NCBI GenBank assembly: GCA_937969395.1
Contig: CALBVI010000356.1
Span: 1-5,368 of the forward strand
Direction of reading: 5' to 3'
Source of the DNA: an uncultured Spongiibacteraceae bacterium
GTDB lineage: Bacteria; Pseudomonadota; Gammaproteobacteria; Pseudomonadales; Dasaniaceae
Length of the DNA: 5,368 nucleotides
Shown in pieces: positions 1 through 5,368 of this stretch. Each line of letters begins with the position of its first letter. The stretch's first letter is position 1. The notes below the pieces were generated by a model. The model ran no database searches, was not told where the DNA came from, and saw only the letters and a program-made list of their open reading frames with translations. A program made the translations under genes and the position numbers.

Positions 1-1559
1 CTCATGCCAGTGAAGACCATTGCCATATTTGCTTCGTCAGCAGCGGCGATAACTTCATCGTCACGAATAGAGCCACCAGGCTGGATAACACAGCTGATAC
101 CGGCTTGTGCTGCGTTGTCGATGCCATCACGGAAAGGAAAAAAGGCATCAGATGCCATGACTGATCCTGTAACCGTTAACCCGGCATGTTCAGCTTTAAT
201 GCCGGCAATGCGCGCTGAGTTTATACGGCTCATTTGGCCTGCGCCGACACCAATGGTTTGTCCGTTGTTGCCATAGACGATGGCATTGGATTTAACGAAC
301 TTGGCAACTTTCCAGGTGAACAGTAAATCGCGGATTTCAGCTTCAGTTGGCTGGCGTTTAGAAACAATTTTTAGATCCTCTGCGGCAATGGCACCGAGGT
401 CGCGATCTTGTACTAATAGCCCGCCGTTAACGCGTTTGTAGTCAAGTGCAGGTTGTTGCTCTCCCCATTGCCCTGACTCTAATAGGCGAACGTTTTTCTT
501 GGCGGTAACTACGGCTACTGCTTCAGCAGAAATAGTCGGTGCAATAATGACTTCAACAAATTGACGCTCGCAAATGAGGCTGGCAGTTTCCGCATCCAAT
601 TCGCGGTTAAAGGCAATAATGCCACCAAAAGCAGATTCGGTATCTGTTGCAAAAGCCAAGTCGTAAGCGGCTTTTATTGTGCTGGCAATGGCAACGCCAC
701 AGGGGTTGGCATGTTTGACGATAACGCAGGCCGGCTCATCAAATTGCTTTACGCACTCTAAGGCTGCATCGGTATCGGCAATGTTGTTGTAAGAAAGTTC
801 TTTGCCTTGTAGTTGCTTAGAGGTAGCAATGGAACCAGCTGCCGGATTTTTCTCAATATAAAAAGCCGAGCGCTGGTGTGAGTTCTCGCCGTAACGCATA
901 TCTTGAGTTTTGGTGAATTGGCTATTGAATGTGCGCGCAAAATCTTCGTTGCCGCCAGGTACTTTATGGCCAAAATAGTTGGCGATAGCACCGTCATAAG
1001 CTGCAGTGTGTTCATAAGCTTTAATCGCTAAATTGAAGCGAGTTGCCTGCGACGTTGCGCCATTGTTTGCTTGCATTTCTTCGAGGATGCTAGCGTAATC
1101 AGCAGCGTTAACAACGATATTAACAAAGGCATTATTTTTAGCGGCGGCGCGAACCATTGTCGGGCCACCGATATCGATATTTTCAATCGCGTCTTCTAGT
1201 GAGCAATCTGGATTGGCCACAGTTTTTTCAAATGGGTACAGGTTAACGACAACCATATCGATAGCGTTAATACCGTGTTCGCTCATTACTGCGTCGTCTT
1301 GACCGCGGCGAGCGAGAATGCCGCCGTGAATTTTAGGGTGTAAGGTTTTTACACGCCCATCCATAATTTCTGGAAACCCCGTGTAGTCAGAAACTTCAGT
1401 AGCTTTTATATCGTTATCACAAAGCAGTTTGTAAGTTCCGCCAGTGGATAGAATCTCGATGCCTTGAGCTTGTAATGCGCGGCCAAACTCAACAATGCCT
1501 GATTTGTCAGATACGCTTATTAGCGCGCGCTTGATTGGTAAAAAATTATCATTGCTCAT
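1..1559 (-). CDS. purH: Bifunctional AICAR formyltransferase / IMP cyclohydrolase PurH (3' end cut by window edge)
   Basis: PurH catalyses the last two steps of de novo purine synthesis in the cytosol: formylation of AICAR with 10-formyl-THF, then ring closure to IMP. I translated 519 uninterrupted codons from the ATG at 1557-1559; family members are about 525-530 residues, so only about five codons (expected to end RHFRH-like) lie beyond the edge. The N-terminal MGS-like cyclohydrolase domain has [13 protein letters not shown] at residues 68-80 (K71 matches catalytic Lys66 of human ATIC) and [16 protein letters not shown] around 125-140. The transformylase domain has VKHANPCG at 281-288 (K282/H283 are the catalytic Lys-His pair), [17 protein letters not shown] (N425), GVGAGQMSR and SDAFFPF at 470-476. 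An in-frame TAG at 1569-1571 leaves this ATG as the only sensible start. The Shine-Dalgarno is poor: AAGGG lies about 15 bases upstream. It follows the fis terminator, so it probably has its own promoter. No PurR-type operator was seen. Confidence 0.98.
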   Translation of the reverse strand, partial: MSNDNFLPIKRALISVSDKSGIVEFGRALQAQGIEILSTGGTYKLLCDNDIKATEVSDYTGFPEIMDGRVKTLHPKIHGGILARRGQDDAVMSEHGINAIDMVVVNLYPFEKTVANPDCSLEDAIENIDIGGPTMVRAAAKNNAFVNIVVNAADYASILEEMQANNGATSQATRFNLAIKAYEHTAAYDGAIANYFGHKVPGGNEDFARTFNSQFTKTQDMRYGENSHQRSAFYIEKNPAAGSIATSKQLQGKELSYNNIADTDAALECVKQFDEPACVIVKHANPCGVAIASTIKAAYDLAFATDTESAFGGIIAFNRELDAETASLICERQFVEVIIAPTISAEAVAVVTAKKNVRLLESGQWGEQQPALDYKRVNGGLLVQDRDLGAIAAEDLKIVSKRQPTEAEIRDLLFTWKVAKFVKSNAIVYGNNGQTIGVGAGQMSRINSARIAGIKAEHAGLTVTGSVMASDAFFPFRDGIDNAAQAGISCVIQPGGSIRDDEVIAAADEANMAMVFTGM

Positions 1560-1648
1560 GGTGAGTTTCTAAACCCTTGTGATAAATAGAAAAATTGTGA
1601 TGAAACGGCGCGAAATTTTTAATTGAAAGAAAGCGGTGCTTTAATTAA

Positions 1649-1678
1649 TTGATATTTAAAAATAACGCTAATGCTCAA
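1649..1678 (-). promoter_or_regulatory. Possible purH promoter
   Basis: On the minus strand TTGAGC (complement of 1673-1678) is followed after 18 bases by TATCAA (complement of 1649-1654). Each matches 4 of 6 sigma-70 consensus bases. It sits between the fis terminator and purH in an AT-rich tract, where a purH promoter is expected if the terminator works. The implied 5' leader is about 80 bases. The match is weak and the region is so AT-rich that chance hexamers are likely. Confidence 0.28.
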
Positions 1679-1688
1679 GTTGAAACGG

Positions 1689-1722
1689 AAAAAGGGGGCG
1701 ATTATGGTCACCCCCTTTTTTT
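1689..1722 (-). terminator. Intrinsic terminator after fis, symmetrical in both directions
   Basis: A perfect 10-base-pair inverted repeat has arms AAAAAGGGGG (1689-1698) and CCCCCTTTTT (1711-1720), with a 12-base loop. Read on the minus strand it starts 17 bases after the fis stop and ends in five U residues; on the plus strand it ends in seven T residues. It is the strongest hairpin in the window. It should end the dusB-fis transcript and separate it from purH. Confidence 0.88.
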
Positions 1723-1739
1723 GATCGTTTCTGCAGTTA

Positions 1740-2087
1740 CTATAACAAGCCGTACTGTTTTAGTTTTTTGCGTAAAGTGCCACGGTTCAAACCTAATAGT
1801 GTTGATGCCTTGGTTTGATTGTTACGGGTGTACTTCATAACTTCTTCAAGTAGTGGCGCTTCTACTTCGGATAAAACCATTTCATAAACGTCAGTAACGT
1901 CTTGGCCTTCCAAATGTGCAAAATAATTTTTTAGAGCGATTGAGACACTGTCACGCAATGTCTGAGCTTGAGCTACAGGTGCATTTGTTAAATGCTGCTT
2001 CTGTTGAGAATCTTGTAAGTCGTGCTCTGACACTGATTCAGCGACTGGAGTGGCTGCGCTGTTGGGTAGCGTGTCAATATTTTTCAT
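1740..2087 (-). CDS. fis: DNA-binding protein Fis (factor for inversion stimulation)
   Basis: Fis is a small dimeric nucleoid protein that bends DNA, activates rRNA and tRNA promoters and, in enterics, assists Hin/Gin inversion and phage lambda excision. Residues 43-115 align without gaps to E. coli Fis 26-98: [20 protein letters not shown], a [22 protein letters not shown] helix, then the helix-turn-helix around 91-112 with recognition segment [14 protein letters not shown]101, R102, T104, R106 and K107 match E. coli DNA-contact positions 84, 85, 87, 89 and 90. The 115-residue product is 17 longer than the 98-residue E. coli protein; the extra length is a polar Ala/Gln/Ser-rich N-terminus where E. 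coli has its beta-hairpin arms. There is no alternative Met before residue 70, so this start is chosen. The ATG overlaps the dusB stop (ATGA), and AAGAGG lies 11 bases upstream. The stop is TAG, followed by a strong terminator. Confidence 0.97.
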   Translation of the reverse strand: MKNIDTLPNSAATPVAESVSEHDLQDSQQKQHLTNAPVAQAQTLRDSVSIALKNYFAHLEGQDVTDVYEMVLSEVEAPLLEEVMKYTRNNQTKASTLLGLNRGTLRKKLKQYGLL

Positions 2088-3199
2088 GCTGCTATTACCT
2101 CTTTATGGTTTTTCACTGTGTTGCCATGCATATGACAACTATCTTGATGATAGGTTGGCAATTGATTGAAGTAATCAGTAATCGCTTGTAATTGCTGCGG
2201 GGCATTTTCAATTTGATTAAAGATACGACGAAAACAATCGCTGTTAATTGATGTTGTTACTGTATTTTGCTCAGTATCAAAGATTTCCGTCTCTTGGGCT
2301 TCATCCGTGATTGAAGCTTTGAGATACCATGCAACGTGTTTGCGAGCGATTTTGACGCCCATAAACTCGCCGTAAAACGCATACAGAGCGTTTAAATGTT
2401 CGAGTAATATACTTCGTACTTGCCCAATTTTTGGGGGCGCAACTATATCACCGTGACGTAGAAAATGATCTATTTCTCTGCATATCCAGGGACGACCTTG
2501 AGCGGCGCGTCCAATCATTACTGCATCGGCTTCGGTGTAGTCCATGACCGCTTTGGCTTTTTGCGGTGAGTCGATATCACCGTTGGCAATAACCGGTATC
2601 GAAAGCGCTGATTTTATCTCGGCTATGGTGTCGTATTCTGCATCGCCTTTGAAAGCACAGGCCTTGGTTCTGCCGTGTACAGCAAGTGCCTGAATGCCGC
2701 AGTCCTGAGCGATTTTTGCAATAGTAAGGCCGTTGCGTTGGTCTGTGGCCCAGCCGGTTCTGATTTTTAGTGTGACGGGTACATCTGTCGCGCTAACAAC
2801 CGCTGCTAGAATGTCTGCAACCAGGCCTTCGTCTTTCATCAGCGCTGAACCGGCAGCTTTTTTACAGACTTTTTTAGCGGGGCAGCCCATATTGATATCA
2901 ATGATTTGCGCACCGCGCTCTACGTTCATGCGGGCGGCTTCTGCCATCATGATCGGGTCGCCGCCAGCGATCTGTATCGAGCGTGGCTCGATTTCGTCGC
3001 CATGATTTGAACTGCTATGGTTGAGGCGCTGCTGTGATTTTCTCGTGTTCCAAAGCTTGGTATCGCTGGTGATCATTTCGGATACGACTAAGCCTGCGCC
3101 TAAGCGGCGACAGAGTCGTCTGAAAGGAAGGTCGGTTACGCCCGCCATTGGGGCTAAAACAACACGACTATCCAATGTGTATGGGCCGATTTGAAGCAC
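2084..3199 (-). CDS. dusB: tRNA-dihydrouridine synthase B (DusB)
   Basis: DusB is an FMN-dependent, NADPH-using enzyme that reduces uridine to dihydrouridine in the tRNA D-loop (U17 for E. coli DusB). The TIM-barrel motifs are in order: [13 protein letters not shown] at 15-27 (FMN phosphate and flavin contacts), IQIAGGDP at 75-82, [11 protein letters not shown] at 101-111 with catalytic Cys106, LKIRTGW at 144-150, AVHGRT at 173-178, IPVIANGDI at 201-209 and [10 protein letters not shown] at 229-238. The C-terminal helical tRNA-binding domain has [10 protein letters not shown] at 285-294 and [11 protein letters not shown] at 323-333. The start codon is GTG; an in-frame TAA lies at 3224-3226, and the reading MLQIGPYTL matches the usual DusB N-terminus. 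At 371 residues it is about 50 longer than the 321-residue E. coli enzyme. The excess is mainly a polar insertion at about 295-322 and a tail after about 348. It overlaps fis by 4 bases, the first gene of the dusB-fis operon. Confidence 0.97.
   Translation of the reverse strand: MLQIGPYTLDSRVVLAPMAGVTDLPFRRLCRRLGAGLVVSEMITSDTKLWNTRKSQQRLNHSSSNHGDEIEPRSIQIAGGDPIMMAEAARMNVERGAQIIDINMGCPAKKVCKKAAGSALMKDEGLVADILAAVVSATDVPVTLKIRTGWATDQRNGLTIAKIAQDCGIQALAVHGRTKACAFKGDAEYDTIAEIKSALSIPVIANGDIDSPQKAKAVMDYTEADAVMIGRAAQGRPWICREIDHFLRHGDIVAPPKIGQVRSILLEHLNALYAFYGEFMGVKIARKHVAWYLKASITDEAQETEIFDTEQNTVTTSINSDCFRRIFNQIENAPQQLQAITDYFNQLPTYHQDSCHMHGNTVKNHKEVIAA
2098..2103 (-). promoter_or_regulatory. Shine-Dalgarno site of fis inside the dusB 3' end
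   Basis: Minus-strand AAGAGG ends ten bases before the fis ATG and lies in the dusB codons for the tail residues HKEVIAA. With the ATGA stop/start overlap it implies that ribosomes finishing dusB can reinitiate on fis, while free ribosomes can also bind directly. It supports the fis start choice. Confidence 0.75.
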
Positions 3200-3249
3200 G
3201 ACTAATCCAGAAAAAAGAGTTGCTTATGGTGGCTCGGCACTAAGATTGA

Positions 3250-3265
3250 TAGTAACCGCTTACTA
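3250..3265. repeat. Short dyad TAGTAA-N4-TTACTA
   Basis: A perfect 6-base inverted repeat with a 4-base centre lies about 50 bases upstream of the dusB start, inside the presumed leader. It could be a weak mRNA hairpin or an operator half-site pair. A dyad of this length can occur by chance in AT-rich DNA. Confidence 0.4.
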
Positions 3266-3307
3266 ATTGCAGGCTGGCTTTATCGTCAGCAGGCACCACT
3301 AAAATGA

Positions 3308-3340
3308 GGGCGCTATGATAGTCGCAACGGGTGCTAGATT
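3308..3340 (-). promoter_or_regulatory. Possible dusB-fis promoter with GC-rich discriminator
   Basis: Minus-strand TATCAT (complement of 3315-3320, 4-5 of 6 matches to the -10 consensus) is followed by AGCGCCC, a GC-rich stretch just where the discriminator of stringently controlled promoters lies. Seventeen bases upstream is a poor -35 (TTTAAT). The start would fall near 3307, giving a leader of about 107 bases. Known enteric fis promoters have GC-rich discriminators and are repressed by ppGpp/DksA; carrying this over here is inference. A competing -10-like TATAAA lies at 3360-3365 but has no good -35. Confidence 0.33.
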
Positions 3341-3397
3341 AAAGCTTTATCGCACAACTTTTATACAAAATATGTAATAGAAGTGTGCTAGATCAAA
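3331..3397. repeat. Two direct copies of a 13-mer (gtgctagatYaaa)
   Basis: Copies at 3331-3343 and 3385-3397 agree at 12 of 13 bases and start 54 bases apart, close to five helical turns. Both lie upstream of the possible dusB -10. The copy nearer dusB overlaps the expected -35 position. They may be binding sites for a regulator or the residue of a small duplication; I do not recognise the motif. Confidence 0.55.
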
Positions 3398-3431
3398 TAA
3401 TAAAAATAGCTTTCATGCATTTTTATTATTT
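3395..3431 (-). terminator. AT-only perfect inverted repeat, possible terminator of the zinc-ribbon gene
   Basis: Thirteen-base arms aaataataaaaat (3395-3407) and atttttattattt (3419-3431) are exact reverse complements, separated by 11 bases. On the minus strand it begins 16 bases after the stop of the upstream gene, a normal terminator position. It has no GC-rich stem and no separate U-tract (GATC follows), so it is not a canonical intrinsic terminator. The inverted repeat itself is certain; its function is inferred from position. Confidence 0.5.
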
Positions 3432-3447
3432 TGCTTGAGGTGGTTAA

Positions 3448-5133
3448 TTAACCGCCCTGATTGGCGTGAAATTTCAGTTGATAATTAACCGCTTGAGCAC
3501 CTGGGTCGACGATCTCAAGAGAGATATAAACAGGCTGCATGGCAGGCATTGTCGTGCTACCAATAAGTTCGCCTTGCAGGTATTCGCTGGGGGTAAAATG
3601 GCGACCGGCGACAATTTCTCCATTCAGATCGGTAAATTCCAATTCCATAACAGGGAATTGCTGCTGGAAATCGGCGCGGTTGGTGATGATGGCATCGACT
3701 ACCAGTGCTTGTTGATTGCTGGGGTGGCTGCGTACGACTAAGTTAGTTGAGCGTATCTTGCTAATATCGTTAAGGTCAGGTGTGCTGCAGCCAATCACAT
3801 TACAGATTGAGCTGATGGTGGGTCTGTAGTTTGGGTCGCGGGATAGGTTGTCAAAGTTAAAACCAATGTATTGTCCGACTAATGCTAATACGGCTAGAAC
3901 AATAGCGGCCATCCAGCCACGTTGAATCCACTTATTGCGGTCAATTTTAGTGGCGATAACAACAGGTTCTTGCTCGAAGGTGTTAATGAATGCGCTGTTG
4001 TGGCCAATGCGGTCGCCGGTAAGTAGCGGTTCGTTGAGTTCAAATGACTCTTCGTCGATGTCGCCTAGTTGCTCGGTTTCAGAATTGCTTGTTTCTTCGG
4101 TTGGCCCGCCAAGAATTCTGTCGAGTTCATTGTCGTAGGCTGTGCTGTCATCGGCGGTGTTATTTTCGTCTTGAATTTCATCATATTGGTGTGCTGGTTC
4201 GGTGTCGAAGATGAGTTCATAGTTTTCGTTTTCGTTTTCTTCTTCATCTTCCTCGTCATCGAAAATACCGGGAATGGTTGCAAAGGGATCTGGTTCATCA
4301 TTAATAGGGGCTTGTTCATCATCTGAGCCGATTAGACCTTTGGCTTGAGCTGTTTCTGTGTCGCTTTCTTCTTCCTCGAGAAGTTTTTTTGCCCAGTCAT
4401 CTTCGTCGTTGCCTTCCTCAAAGTCATCAAGCTCTTTAAAGATGGAGTCATCATCACCGCGGGTGTTTAGATCGAGAAAACTTGAGCTGAATTTGTTGTC
4501 GCCCCCTTCTTTTAGCTGAAAGTCTTCGTCATTGGTCATGCCTTGTTCAAACATATTCGATGGCTCGTCATCATCGATAAGCAGGTCGTCGTCATCGATG
4601 AGTAGAGTGCCGTCTTCCTCTTCGTCGAACTGGCTTTGCTCGGTATCCATGTCATCGCTGAAAAGCTTGGTATCACCGTCTAGTTCGGGTTCGTCTTTTA
4701 TTGCAGAGTCGGCGGTTAAATCGCGTGTTGAATCGTTGGTCGAGGTTTCGCCACTTGGGCTTTCATCAAGATCGCCTAGCTCGTCACTGTCTAGATTGGC
4801 GATATCCGGAATTTCATCGATAGATTCATTAAAAAAGTCATCCTCGAAGAGCGTGTCATCAAAAATAGTTTCTAGTGCGTCTTGTTGGTTTTCTGATTGG
4901 GCTTCGGGGGTGGCGTCAATAAAGCTATCTGGCTCTGTTTCTTCCGGGGCTATCGATGGTTTTGCGGTATTGCTGGCGCTTAATGACGTAACATTCTTGA
5001 GCCAGTGATCAGGTGCATTAAAAATGTGCAGGCAGGAGCCGCAGCGAACAGCGCCGTTTGCAATAGTCAGCTGTGCGTCGGTGACTCGAAATGATGTGCT
5101 GCATTTGGGGCACTGTGTGACCTGACTGGCCAT
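3448..5133 (-). CDS. Zinc-ribbon, single-pass membrane protein with DUF3426 domain and long acidic linker
   Basis: The function is not established for this family. Residues 1-40 form an MJ0042-type zinc ribbon with two Cys pairs: CPKC at 8-11 and CGSC at 31-34, with the typical FRV and AVRC spacing. Residues 61-390 are a low-complexity acidic linker: I count about 116 Asp/Glu in 330 residues against about 12 Lys/Arg. A basic stretch (K396, R399, K401, R405) precedes one hydrophobic helix at about 406-425, so by the positive-inside rule the zinc ribbon and linker are cytoplasmic and the C-terminus periplasmic. The C-terminal DUF3426 domain has the Cys pair C444/C449 (ICNVIGC), then a beta-rich region with DLNGEIVAGRHFTPSEYL at 502-519. 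The ATG is chosen because it lies seven codons before the first zinc Cys. AAAGG lies 10 bases upstream. The protein is likely longer than most relatives because of the linker, which holds internal repeats. The gene sits between prmA and dusB, as its homologues commonly do. Confidence 0.9.
   Translation of the reverse strand: MASQVTQCPKCSTSFRVTDAQLTIANGAVRCGSCLHIFNAPDHWLKNVTSLSASNTAKPSIAPEETEPDSFIDATPEAQSENQQDALETIFDDTLFEDDFFNESIDEIPDIANLDSDELGDLDESPSGETSTNDSTRDLTADSAIKDEPELDGDTKLFSDDMDTEQSQFDEEEDGTLLIDDDDLLIDDDEPSNMFEQGMTNDEDFQLKEGGDNKFSSSFLDLNTRGDDDSIFKELDDFEEGNDEDDWAKKLLEEEESDTETAQAKGLIGSDDEQAPINDEPDPFATIPGIFDDEEDEEENENENYELIFDTEPAHQYDEIQDENNTADDSTAYDNELDRILGGPTEETSNSETEQLGDIDEESFELNEPLLTGDRIGHNSAFINTFEQEPVVIATKIDRNKWIQRGWMAAIVLAVLALVGQYIGFNFDNLSRDPNYRPTISSICNVIGCSTPDLNDISKIRSTNLVVRSHPSNQQALVVDAIITNRADFQQQFPVMELEFTDLNGEIVAGRHFTPSEYLQGELIGSTTMPAMQPVYISLEIVDPGAQAVNYQLKFHANQGG
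4222..4239 (-). repeat. Perfect hexamer repeat (gttttc)x3 encoding Glu-Asn x3
   Basis: Three exact tandem copies of a 6-base unit encode ENENEN at residues 299-304 of the acidic linker. Because the unit is two codons long, copy-number change by slippage would keep the frame. It is flanked by more ttc/tcc-rich sequence coding for a Glu/Asp run. Confidence 0.85.
4567..4605 (-). repeat. Tandem duplication encoding LLIDDD twice
   Basis: Eighteen-base copies at 4567-4584 and 4588-4605 (period 21) encode LLIDDD at residues 177-182 and 184-189 of the acidic linker. The copies agree at 15 of 18 bases, and all three differences are third-position, synonymous changes. This points to a duplication that is not brand new and whose peptide has been kept. 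Confidence 0.75.
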
Positions 5134-5174
5134 AAACTTAGAACCTTTGGTGTTTTATAAACTTAGAGTCCTTT
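5132..5174 (-). repeat. Direct repeat of the ribosome-binding/start region of the zinc-ribbon gene
   Basis: Minus-strand AAAGG-N1-2-TCTAAGTTTAT occurs twice, at 5157-5174 and 5132-5148, with period 25 and an identical 11-base core. The downstream copy supplies the Shine-Dalgarno (AAAGG, 5144-5148) and the AT of the ATG; in the upstream copy the TAT runs into AAA, so there is no start codon. It may be a decoy ribosome site or a chance small duplication. Confidence 0.65.
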
Positions 5175-5330
5175 CAAGAGGCCTTGTAAACTAAGCTCTG
5201 AGTTACTCTTTGTTGGTTTTTAAGTGTATCGCTTTTTTCAGAAAAAACGAGGACTTATCAGCGAAAGCTCTGAATTTTGTGAGCTTGGTCGATTGCTGCT
5301 GTTGTTTGATTGTTGATCAGTCTGGTGGCG
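5134..5330. other. Intergenic region between prmA and the zinc-ribbon gene (197 bases)
   Basis: I see no gene and no GC-rich terminator after prmA, so read-through from prmA is possible. A T6/A6 palindrome lies at 5233-5247, and the duplicated start region is at its left end. No convincing sigma-70 promoter stands out: a minus-strand TACACT near 5224-5229 and TATAAA near 5154-5159 are -10-like, but neither has a good -35 at the right distance. Confidence 0.6.
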
Positions 5331-5368
5331 CTAGCGTTTTACCCCCGTTATCCTGACCCAGTCTTGTT
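5331..5368 (-). CDS. prmA: Ribosomal protein L11 methyltransferase PrmA, last 11 codons only
   Basis: Minus-strand codons from 5366 to 5334 read QDWVRITGVKR followed by TAG at 5331-5333. This matches the conserved PrmA C-terminus (E. coli ends in EEWCRITGRKN), and prmA is the usual neighbour upstream of this zinc-ribbon gene in Pseudomonas-like genomes. PrmA trimethylates ribosomal protein L11 using S-adenosylmethionine. The fragment is short, so the call rests on the WxRITG motif plus gene order; the rest of the gene lies beyond the right edge. Confidence 0.8.
   Translation of the reverse strand, partial: QDWVRITGVKR

Larger units (their letters stand above)
3200..3447. other. Intergenic region upstream of dusB-fis (248 bases)
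   Basis: I see no gene here. Minus-strand short ORFs of 7 and 10 codons overlap the inverted repeat but have no ribosome-binding site. The region holds an AT-only inverted repeat next to the upstream gene's stop, two near-identical 13-mers 54 bases apart, a possible promoter with a GC-rich discriminator, and a 6-base dyad (3250-3265). This is the expected place for control of the dusB-fis operon, which in enterics is strongly growth-rate regulated. Confidence 0.7.

Noticed and set aside
4..1015. Short open frames on either strand inside purH
   Set aside because: The full-length minus-strand purH frame is intact for 519 codons with all catalytic motifs; these are shadows.
1599..1688. tgaaacgg occurring twice (near 1600 and at 1681-1688)
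   Set aside because: An 8-base match in this length of AT-rich spacer is readily explained by chance and has no symmetry or clear position relative to a promoter.
1560..1690. PurR operator upstream of purH
   Set aside because: No sequence resembling the palindromic ACGCAAACGTTTGCGT box was found.
1916..2191. Plus-strand 91-codon open frame across the fis/dusB junction
   Set aside because: It is antisense to two well-conserved genes and has no recognisable protein features.
3403..3440. Minus-strand mini-ORFs of 7 and 10 codons near the AT-only inverted repeat
   Set aside because: There is no ribosome-binding site, the codons are dictated by the AT repeat, and no leader-peptide pattern such as runs of one amino acid linked to an attenuator is seen.
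4065..4326. Overlapping 85-codon open frames on both strands (Lys/Met-rich and hydrophobic Phe/Val/Ile-rich)
   Set aside because: Both lie inside the acidic linker and result from its low-complexity base pattern. The hydrophobic plus-strand frame is an antisense artefact, not a membrane protein.
4532..5008. Plus-strand 158-codon Ser-rich open frame
   Set aside because: It is the antisense shadow of the Asp/Glu-rich linker (GAT/GAC/GAA read backwards give Ser-rich and Val/Leu-rich frames). The minus-strand frame has the zinc-ribbon, membrane and DUF3426 domains.
1..5368. CRISPR array, transposon ends, phage genes, tRNA or rRNA genes
   Set aside because: No regularly spaced repeats, terminal inverted repeats with target duplications, transposase or integrase frames, or tRNA/rRNA-like sequences were seen; the window is fully explained by conserved housekeeping genes and their spacers.

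Overview
The window is ordinary chromosomal, gene-dense gammaproteobacterial DNA. All recognisable genes lie on the minus strand, so in transcription order (right to left) they are: the last codons of prmA, a zinc-ribbon/DUF3426 membrane protein, dusB, fis and purH. This prmA - zinc-ribbon - dusB - fis - purH order is, from general knowledge, the order in Pseudomonas and related gammaproteobacteria. The moderate GC content and AT-rich intergenic regions suggest a marine or Cellvibrionales-like member rather than Pseudomonas itself, but this taxonomic guess is an inference.

Layout: 1-1559 purH (minus, lacking only its last few codons, which fall off the left edge); 1560-1739 spacer with a strong hairpin terminator for fis and a possible purH promoter; 1740-2087 fis; 2084-3199 dusB, overlapping fis by 4 bases (ATGA); 3200-3447 spacer with an AT-only inverted repeat just after the upstream gene, a repeated 13-mer and a possible dusB-fis promoter; 3448-5133 a 561-residue protein with an N-terminal zinc ribbon, a very acidic linker, one membrane segment and a C-terminal DUF3426 domain; 5134-5330 spacer; 5331-5368 the final 11 codons and stop of prmA. 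No gene-free stretch exceeds 300 bases.

Functionally this is a growth and translation neighbourhood: PrmA methylates ribosomal protein L11, DusB makes dihydrouridine in tRNA, Fis is the growth-rate-linked nucleoid protein, and PurH makes IMP. The dusB-fis pair is clearly co-transcribed and probably translationally coupled; purH follows a terminator and is probably a separate unit.

I find no mobile element, CRISPR array, RNA gene or evidently new multi-gene system. The most unusual items are the acidic zinc-ribbon membrane protein with internal repeats, a DusB with a large insertion and a C-terminal tail whose codons carry the fis ribosome-binding site, and small duplicated motifs in the two upstream spacers.
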